Source: Orychophragmus violaceus
Taxonomy: Eukaryota > Streptophyta > Magnoliopsida > Brassicales > Brassicaceae
DNA: 64,000 nt
NCBI GenBank assembly: GCA_030180135.1
Contig: CM058230.1
Coordinates: 14,571,082-14,635,081, forward strand
Direction of reading: 5' to 3'
Positions within the stretch are counted from its first letter, which is position 1; the number at the start of each line of letters is the position of its first letter. Below, one piece after another: positions 56,851-64,000 of the stretch. Below the pieces are notes generated by a model. The model was not told the DNA's origin. It was given only the letters and a program-made list of their open reading frames with translations, and did no database searches. The position numbers and the translations under genes are program-made.

Positions 56851-58522
56851 GAGATGGATTCTGTTGCTTCAGGAGTTTGACATTGAAGTGAGAGATAAGA
56901 AAGGGGTTGAAAATGGAGTTGCTGACCATCTTCCAAGGATGTTGGTTGAGGAAGACGTGCCAATTAATGACTATTTGCCAGAAGAGAACGTCAATATGGT
57001 TGGGATAATGTTTCACACAGATTTGGACAGAAACCTGCAAAACTGTCGGATTAATCGCATTGCGTCGATTGATGCCATCTCGGCGTCGATCGATGCACCT
57101 ATCGGGGCAGCGACGATCGATGCGCTCCCATGTGACGATCGTTGCAGTGCGGATGCAGATCCAAAGACTTTTACAATTCAGATTGGAGGCTACGAGTTCG
57201 AGATTGATGCTGTCACAACAACTGATCGACCATGGTACGCTGATATAGCCAACTACTTAGCTGCAGAGACTGAACCGGATGATCTGAAAGGGTATGAGAA
57301 GAAGAGGTTCTTTAGAGAGCTTAGGCGATACTATTGGGATGAACCTTACCTCTATAAGCACTGTTCGGATGGCCTTTACAGAAGATGTGTAGCTGAATCA
57401 GAGGTTCCAGATATCCTATTCCACTGCCATGGATCAGATTATGCAGGACATTTTGCTACTTTTAAGACTGTGTCTAAGGCTTTGCAAGCAGGTTTCTGGT
57501 GGCCTACAATGTTCGCAGATGCTCACTCCTTCATTTCCCATTGTGATACCTGTCAGAGGAGAGGAAAAATCAGTAGGAAGCATGAGATGCCTCAGAATTT
57601 CATTCTTGAGGTTGAGGTTTTTGATTGCTGGGGTATAGACTTTATGGGTCCTTTTCCTTCATCTCATGGGAATAAATTCATCCTGGTTGCTGTAGATTAT
57701 GTGTCCAAGTGGGTAGAAGCAATAGCTTGTCCAACCAATGATTCTTCAGTAGTTATTAAGATGTTTAAGTCCATCATATTCCCTAGATTTGGAGTACCTC
57801 GGATAGTGATTAGTGATGGAGGATCCCACTTTATTAATAAGGTCTTCGAGAAGCTCCTAAGGAAGCATGGAGTTCATCACCGAGTTGCTACTCCTTATCA
57901 CCCTCAGACCAGTGGTCAAGTCGAGGTTTCTAACAGACAGATCAAGGAGATCTTAGAGAAGACAGTTGGGAAGACAAGAAAAGATTGGGCAGCTAAGCTT
58001 GATGATGCTTTATGGGCTTACAGGACTGCATTTAAAACGCCATTAGGGACTACTCCATTTCACTTGTTGTATGGAAAAGCATGTCATCTGCCGGTGGAAC
58101 TTGAGCACAAAGCAGCGTGGGCTGTGAAGCAGATGAACTTTGACCTTAAATCAGCTGCAGAAAGAAGGTTGATACAGCTTAATGAGTTGGATGAGATTAG
58201 ACATCTTGCCTATGAGAACTCAAAGCTGTACAAGGAGAGGACTAAGGCTTATCATGACAAAAAGATTGTTTCTAGACGGTTTGAGCCTAATGACCAGGTA
58301 CTTCTATACAATTCTCGTTTGCATTTGTTTCCAGGTAAGCTGAAATCAAGATGGTCCGGTCCCTACACAATAAAAGAAGTGCGTCCATATGGAGCTGTCG
58401 TGCTAGTCGGCAAGGAAGGTAATGAGTTTGCTGTAAATGGACAGAGGGTAAAACATTATTGGGCTAAGGCCGAGATTCCAAGAGGTCAGATTCTGCCTCT
58501 GGATGCTGCACCCTCTGCCTGA
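56851..58522 (+). pseudogene. Athila-B integrase
   Basis: Open in the shifted frame to a TGA at 58522. The zinc region HCHGSDYAGHF...HCDTCQRRG is intact. The catalytic core has WGIDFMGPF, VISDGGSHF and SGQVEVSN, with 35 residues between the second Asp and the Glu, so the triad is complete. The C-terminal part contains LKSRWSGPYTIKEV and ends DAAPSA. An insertion near 57050-57150, between RNase H and integrase, carries two palindrome pairs. No env-like gene follows. It is called a pseudogene only because the upstream frameshift uncouples it from pol. Confidence 0.9.
57062..57145. repeat. Two palindrome pairs between Athila-B RNase H and integrase
   Basis: 57062/57083 (spacer 7, first site has gattga) and 57110/57132 (spacer 8). 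The latter pair is read in two frames (TIDA and DDRC). Confidence 0.84.
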
Positions 58523-59884
58523 AAATTCTTGTCCGTCCGGTCAAGCTATTGACCTTAAACAAGCGCTGGGTGGGAGGCAACCCACCATTAGGTACTGGTG
58601 TTTTTCTACTTAATTTTTGGTGTTTTTGTTAGGATTTTACGTTTGTTTTTGTTTCTGGTGAGTTTTTGATTGCAGGTCTCGGATGAATTCGCAGTGCGTC
58701 GATCGACGCACTTCTGTGTCGATCGTCACAACACGATCGGAATCGCATTGCAGCGATCGTTGCGCTCTTGAGAAACGATCGACCATACACGAAAATCGCC
58801 AAGTAACGGTCGGTGCACTTAGTTCAACGATCGATGCATGAGCGACAGAGGTAAACCCGACAGAACTCAACAGAACCTTATCAATTTTTCTTTCTTTTTA
58901 CCAATCCTTCGCTTGACACTACTGGGGACAGTGTGTCTTAAGTGTGGGGGAGGTGCTACTGACTTTTGTTTTCTGTTTTCTTAAGAGTCAGTCCGTTTTT
59001 CAAAACTTTTTGTTTTATTGAGTCAAAATTGTTTAAGTAAGAAACTATGATTTTCTGAGAAGATTTACAAGACTTGCAGGAACTTAAGTAACCATTGGGA
59101 TGAAGTTGCAGGATCTATCTATGACTATTAGAAAACCCCATCACAGATCAACCTACTAGGAACACCCACATCACTTCAGGTATCAGAGGATCCTTTTACT
59201 GACTTCAATTTAATACTGACTTAGATTTCTCACCTAAGGGCTTGGTATACTTTGTGTTGGATTCCCTTGTTAGTTCTGACACAGCCTGTCAACCTATCCT
59301 ATTTAGTTCCCTTCTCCCCTTCTATAAAGTAAAAAAATAAAAATAAAAATAAACTGAGGATGAGTTAGTAACTCCGAAGTGGTCATGGGAATGGTAGCAA
59401 ACACTATTTTCTCTCATGTGATCCATGGAATGTGTCCAAAGTACACCCCATAACGGGAAGAACACTGATAAAAAAAATAAAATGATACCCAATGGGGAAA
59501 AATCAGTTGTTAAAGAAGGGAAAGAGAAGAAAGGGACTAGAGAAAGATAGTATGGTGGTCTAGAGCTGATAAGGTAAGAATCCATGTGCCCTTTGATCGA
59601 TACTCCTTAGGTGAGACCGCACTTAAATACTTGCAGAAGTCAGTAGGGAGAATTTGAATGCTTGAATGTGATTGTGGAGTTTACTTAGGACAGTTACTAA
59701 GTGTGGGGGAAGTACATGTTGGTCTTGATATCCTGTGATTGATTCTTTCAGTGGTTTACTAAGGGGAATCTGAGTATTGTAGCTTCTAAGATGAAATGAG
59801 TTTCTGAAGAATTTTCAAACCTCTTCACCATGCTTTAGTTCTCTGTTTTGCTTGAGGGCAAGCAAAGGCTAAGTGTGGGGGAGT
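58523..59884 (+). other. Long 3' untranslated region of Athila-B
   Basis: Closely matches 36358-37719 of Athila-A. A stem-loop, ggtggg aggcaa cccacc, lies at 58569-58586. Three palindrome pairs and three purine tracts (58938, 59697 and 59869) are present, and only the last adjoins the LTR. No coding sequence. Confidence 0.8.
58696..58837. repeat. Three palindrome pairs in the Athila-B 3' untranslated region
   Basis: 58696/58716, 58750/58772 and 58803/58824, spacers 6, 8 and 7. They sit at the same places as in Athila-A and are more degenerate in the last two. Confidence 0.84.
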
Positions 59885-61077
59885 TGATATATCATGGTTT
59901 TTACTAGTTTTAGGCCATGATATAAGTGTGTTTTAGTGTCTTTTGTGTTCTTTTAGAGTCTTTTACAGGTATAATCAGGTTTGGAGCTGAGTTGGAGATA
60001 ATGGAGCATTTTGGAGATTTTTGGAGTGATTGGCCGAGAGATAGAGTTCACTGTCCGAAACAGAGCACTGCGTCGATCATTGCACACTTGCAACGGTCGT
60101 TGCACCAGCGAGATGGGCCAAAACTCGGCCGTTTATGAAGAGTCAAGAATTTGCACTTTGATCCAGAAGTTCCTGATATTTACAAAGAAGCCCCTGGCCG
60201 AGATTAGACCTATATTATTGAGTTTTTAGATTTGTTTTACATTACGCCTTGATAATTAAGAGCAGAGGATTTCTAGAGCTTTTGGGGCTGATCTGAACCT
60301 TTACTTCATATGTATTTGGAGAAGATTTCGAACCCCTTTTACTCTTATTCTTTTATGCAATTTATTCATCATATGATTATGTTTTCATTATCTAAGTCTG
60401 AGTAGATTCCTAGTTAGGTTTAGGGTTTCTCACATAGGATTTCATGGCTTGCTAGACTTGTTAAATTCAGTTAAGGATTCATAACTATATTTTTTCTTCA
60501 ATCTAATTGTGCTTAAAGCTAGTTCTAACCTGATCAATTAGAATCTAGATCTTAGGTTGCTAAATACGTCACGGAAGTGGGGTTTAGGAATCTGAACTAA
60601 TTAGGTTGAGCAATTAAACTACTCGCAAACGAAAGTTTGGTTTAGGATAATTGTGAACATATCAAACCTGGAATTAATGCTAGTTTAATCTGTTAGTTCT
60701 CGCAAACGAAAGTTTGGTTTGCTGCACTTAGACTTAGAGAATTATCGCAAAGGAATTTGGTTAGTTCTGTATCTGTGTTTTGAGTTCTAGAACTGTGCTT
60801 AATTAGATCCTTACTGAATGAACTGTCTACTTGTCTGATTTCCTGAGAACGCCCTAGACTTAGCGCTTTTAATTACTTGCTTTCACAACCGTTAATCTCT
60901 GCTACTGATTTACTTTCTCGCACCGCTTTTAATTCAATCACATTGTTTTCTTCCTAGTATTAATCCGTTTCGTTCTATTGAATACCAGAGTTCCTGTGGA
61001 TTCGATAACCCTATATACTACAACTACTGAACTGTGCACTTGCAGTTAGAGAATAGGGTAAAACTTAGAACCTATCA
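59885..61077 (+). repeat. 3' LTR of Athila-B
   Basis: 1193 bp, followed by TSD catca. Confidence 0.94.
60070..60103. repeat. Paired palindrome, Athila-B 3' LTR
   Basis: gcgtcgatcattgc (a CG-to-CA change in the core) and gcaacggtcgttgc, 20 bp apart. Confidence 0.82.
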
Positions 61078-61082
61078 CATCA

Positions 61083-61760
61083 CAAACTTGATCGGCGCAC
61101 GCTCTTCTGTCGCTTAGTAAAGGCACTTTGGCATTTGGATATTTAAACTCTAAACTATGGTCAACATCCTCTTCAGAAGGCTTAGCACCCTCATCCTCAG
61201 ATGTCTCCTATGAATGCTCCACCACAGCGGCCCCCCCTAGGAAACCTCGTTGTCACCGACCCTCCTCTTTTTCAAGGTCGCCTCAGCGACTCCCTTCCTC
61301 TTTTCTGTGGCGGACCTCTTTCGAGAAACAACGCCTTCCCCGCCCGCAGAAGCACCCTTTGTATCCTTATCCGCAACAGCACTCTCCGACTCCATATCTA
61401 TTATGGATTGCCTAAGGGTATCAATACCAATTTTCCCTTCGGGTTCCGATTTAGCAGTGTGAAACTGAGAATCCAACCCAACAGTTAGAGCATCATCTTG
61501 ACCCACGGATTTCTCCGTAGACCAAACCTCCAAGCTTGGTTCCTCCAGATTGGTCTTCATAGTCTCCAAAGGTGGTGTGGTGTCATCGTCCGCCGGCTCC
61601 TACACTAAGTTAAATTTGACATAAACAGACGTGTTCTGCTGAGAATCTTCTTGGGATGCTTCATCTCGGCCTATCGATTCAGACAGGGAGGGCTCGGTGC
61701 ACTCTGAAAAGCCAGAAGCATAACTAGGCAGCCTAAACCTCGCTTTAATATCTGCAGAAG
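61083..61760 (-). pseudogene. Right-hand fragment of the gene split by Athila-B
   Basis: Read on the minus strand from about 61760: DIKARFRLPSYASGFSECTE and SLSESIGRDEASQEDSQQN, a stop, then METMKTNLEEPSLEVW...KRSATEKRKG (61569-61237), acidic and Lys-rich. Next comes DEGAKPSEEDVDHSLEFKYP, ending in LLSDRRACADQVCDV at the insertion point. It joins the coiled-coil fragment at 43266-43964. It is probably part of a Tat antisense gene, based on its similar layout. Confidence 0.5.
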
Positions 61761-62011
61761 CAATATACCGATCGGATCAACAAGTTCAAGTGAAAATAAC
61801 GACAATTCGGAAGTCCGGACTTACCATACATAACTGTCAAAAGCCGCCACTAATCTTCACAATGTAAAGGACTCCCAAGTTCGCTGATTCACCGCGAAAA
61901 TGATGCTTTTATTCCTCTTAATCAATGTCACCCAATATTATTCACGATACCAAAAAACATCACTAACCAATTTAGAGTCCTCTACCAGAACAAAAATTTC
62001 AACCAATTTGG
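61761..62011. other. Short intergenic remnant
   Basis: It lies between the split gene and the next LTR. No supported feature. Confidence 0.4.
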
Positions 62012-62647
62012 TGTTGGAATTGTGTTCAGCAATCTCTGTACTGTCTCTAGAAAGTAAGAGTATGTCAATGATCAGACATAAGTCATACAATGCTGGGGGT
62101 CATGATGGCTTGCTAGAGTCCGCTCATGATCTATAAGTCTTGGACTTATTGCCTTTATTGTATGATCCCATATGGGTCACACGCCTAAGCCAACAGGAAA
62201 ACGTGTAGGAACGGTTAAGCAGAGGTACGGTAAAAGTGCTAGGCATTTACTGTGTTTAGAGAGTTAAAGGGCTTGATTAAATCATGGGATTTAATCAAAT
62301 TGGGAATTGGGCCTTAAGGGCCCAATAGAACTAAAAGAAGGGTTTTATAAGCTGAAGCCAAAAACCCTTCTCTCCCTAACCCTAACCCAGCCGCGAGCCA
62401 CTCTTCTCTCTGCGCCTCCTCTTCCTCGGTCTAGCAGCCTCATTCCTGACGGTGTGCGTGTGTGAGCCTTTGGAGGATCCATCTCTCGGTGTATCTCCCT
62501 GATCATTGACCTGTTCATCAATTCCGCTGCAAACAAACAGGTAAAAGGTGAGATCATATGTTTCTAAATAAGAACACCTAGATCTAATGCATGTTTAGGT
62601 TGATATCAATATGAGAATTGAATCAGGATCAACCAAAACTTCCAACA
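62012..62647 (+). repeat. 5' LTR of a second Copia-type element
   Basis: Starts TGTTGGAATTG and ends CTTCCAACA, with inverted TGTTGGAA/TTCCAACA ends. A TATA-like gttttataagc is near 62343. The PBS follows immediately. The rest of the element continues past the window, so a TSD cannot be tested. Confidence 0.78.
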
Positions 62648-62661
62648 GTGGTATCAGAGCC
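62648..62661 (+). other. Primer binding site of the second Copia-type element
   Basis: gtggtatcagagcc directly follows the LTR, initiator tRNA-Met type. Confidence 0.82.
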
Positions 62662-64000
62662 ATTGGTTCTTAGGATTTCTTGTTTTAGATTCATGTTTAG
62701 GTTGTTTAATCTGTTTAGAAGTGTTTTGAATCCATTACTGATAAGAAAAACACTTAAGAAACTGATTTGAATCCTAAACACACTAAAGAAATCGCAAACC
62801 GAGCTATATGACTCGGGTTTGTCGATTTGCCAAGGAGAGATCGACCGGCTTGGCCGGTTGGTTTTTACGGCCGAGAGATATGGCCGGTTGGGTCGGGATC
62901 GGCTCGATCGTTTGATGCACGGGTCGATCACGGATCTATCGCGTGATCATACCGATCGCATGAAGCTCACGGCGAGTGATGATCCGATCGACGAGCTGAT
63001 CGCGTGCTTTGAGCATGGATCAACACGATCGTATGCACCTCACGCCGAGCATCATCCCGCCTGATCCGAGCACCATCCCGTCCCGATGGATCGTCCCGTC
63101 CGGCTGTCGTCTCGATCTCGGATCGTTGGCGCACGGCTTGCGGCTGGACGATCATTCCTTGATCGCAAAGCTAGGGCAACGTGATCTCGGTTCATTCGGT
63201 TCGGTTAATGGTTCGGTTTAAAACTCAATTAAAATTGATTCGTTCTGGTTTAATAAACAGATTTTAATAATTTTATTAAAGTCTGGTTAAACCAGGATTA
63301 GAAATCCAATGTCGAAAGAAATATTGGATTTAGTGCCTAAACCAGGAATTTCTAATTTGATTTGGTTGGACCAAATAAATTGAGAAATTCCGGTTTAGTA
63401 AATAACCGGTTGACAATTGTGGTCATCGTAGTAATTAAAACTTGGTTAGACCAGTTTTAATGAACCAGACCGGTTATGTCAATTAATTGGACAATTGGGT
63501 CATGTTTTGGACATGGACCAATTCTTGGGCCTCGGGCCAAGAAGTTAAAACAATTGGGCCAGTTAATTGAGTCTTTCTTAAGATCAATTTAAAATTTATT
63601 TTATAATATTATAAAGTCGATTTTAAATTATAGATTTCCGAAATTTTGAAATTAGAAAGTTTCTTAAAATAGAAGTTTCTGAATTTGCGGGTTTTGGATT
63701 TTAAGAAATTTCTAAAGTTAGAAAGTTTCCGTTTTTAGAAAGTTTCCAATTTTAGAAAGTTTTCAAAAATAGTAGGTTTCCATAAATAGAACGTTTCCCG
63801 AAATAGTAATCTTCTATTTTGGGAATGAATTTTTTTTAAATAAACCTACGAACCTCAAATAATATCAAGCGTTGGATGTCTTGTCCATTCTATGTCAGCT
63901 GTCGAAGCCCATTCAATTATATTCATGGCCTTACAGTGTGAGGGTGTCTGCTTTTGCGTGGGTAAGACGGTTTGTGATTCATAAATGTCATTGGGAGTCC
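62662..64000 (+). promoter_or_regulatory. Leader of the second Copia-type element, no gag yet visible
   Basis: About 1.3 kb without recognisable gag. A GATCG-dense block at 62839-63165 has at least ten GATCG words but not the regular 21-bp pairing. Beyond it come repeats of ccggttt/aaaccgg and tttctaaa/tttagaaa type. Small open frames at 62819-63221 are by-products of the GATCG-rich sequence. Confidence 0.45.

Larger units (their letters stand above)
43965..61077 (+). mobile_element. Athila-like element B (17.1 kb including a nested Copia)
   Basis: Two 1193-bp LTRs (43965-45157 and 59885-61077) differ at about 12 positions by hand count. A perfect TSD catca lies at 43960-43964 and 61078-61082. 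PBS tttggcgccgttgccgggga is at 45162-45181. Gag, protease, RT, RNase H and integrase are all present in order on the plus strand. The sequence 45592-52812 is a later Copia insertion. Without it the element is about 9.9 kb. No env-like third frame is found in the 1.36 kb between integrase and the 3' LTR. Confidence 0.94.

Noticed and set aside
58523..59884. Env-like third gene of Athila
   Set aside because: No open frame longer than about 90 codons and no similarity to Athila ORF-1 family text that I can recognise.
33577..60103. Palindromes as simple restriction sites or chance CGATCG words
   Set aside because: Isolated CGATCG-like words occur elsewhere in the window (for example in PIN7 near 4448), but none is paired; the fixed spacing and extended 14-bp match exclude chance.
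62819..63221. Overlapping small frames after the second Copia LTR
   Set aside because: They arise from GATCG-rich sequence that lacks stops in several frames; no gag motif is present.

Overview
This is nuclear DNA of a flowering plant, almost certainly a Brassicaceae species other than Arabidopsis thaliana. The one clearly intact single-copy host gene is an auxin efflux carrier whose sequence is closest to PIN7 (from memory of the family). The rest is mostly transposable elements with crucifer-type architecture: Tat and Athila Ty3/gypsy elements, a chromovirus, Ty1/Copia elements, a Helitron, non-autonomous hAT elements and a SINE. There is no bacterial or organellar content. Almost all coding assignments come from protein motifs, and element boundaries come from matching ends and target-site duplications (TSDs) that I read directly.

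Layout: 246-511 SINE. 941-1725 telomere-like inverted repeat. 2443-4966 (-) PIN7 with six exons. 5804-6242 hAT-like fragment. 7592-12500 (-) decayed Helitron Rep/helicase. 13150-18500 (+) old chromovirus with LTRs. 19757-21166 (-) F-box/LRR/FBD gene with a frameshift. 21965-22673 hAT MITE. 23256-31364 (+) Tat-lineage retrotransposon with TSD ccgat, a large gag deletion, a minisatellite and an antisense spliced gene. 31635-32138 hAT MITE. 33391-38915 (+) non-autonomous Athila-like element (Athila-A, gag-protease only) nested in an older LTR (about 33000-40140). 41459-42114 hAT MITE. 43965-61077 (+) Athila-like element with TSD catca (Athila-B), carrying inside its gag a full-length Ty1/Copia element 45592-52812 (-) with TSD gagat and an intact 1325-residue polyprotein. 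Athila-B itself splits an older minus-strand coiled-coil gene (43266-43964 and 61083-61760). 62012-62647 is a second Copia-type 5' LTR whose element runs off the window.

The most unusual signal is a paired palindrome. A 14-bp near-palindrome with core CGATCG (consensus GCRWCGATCGWYGC) occurs 52 times, always as two copies whose starts are 20-22 bp apart. All 26 pairs lie inside Athila-A, Athila-B and the Copia element: in LTRs, leaders, gag and pol coding sequence and 3' untranslated sequence. I see no such pair elsewhere in the window. Two unrelated superfamilies share the arrangement. Spacer sequence varies while spacer length is fixed at 6-8 bp, and inside coding sequence the motif appears in different reading frames. 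This points to selection on DNA or RNA rather than on protein: either a two-site protein-binding element about two helical turns long, or a 14-bp stem with a 6-8 nt loop.

Ages by hand count of LTR differences: chromovirus about 10 percent, Tat about 22 substitutions in 395 bp, Athila-A and Athila-B about 12 in 1195 bp each, Copia about 6 in 668 bp. This order agrees with the nesting.
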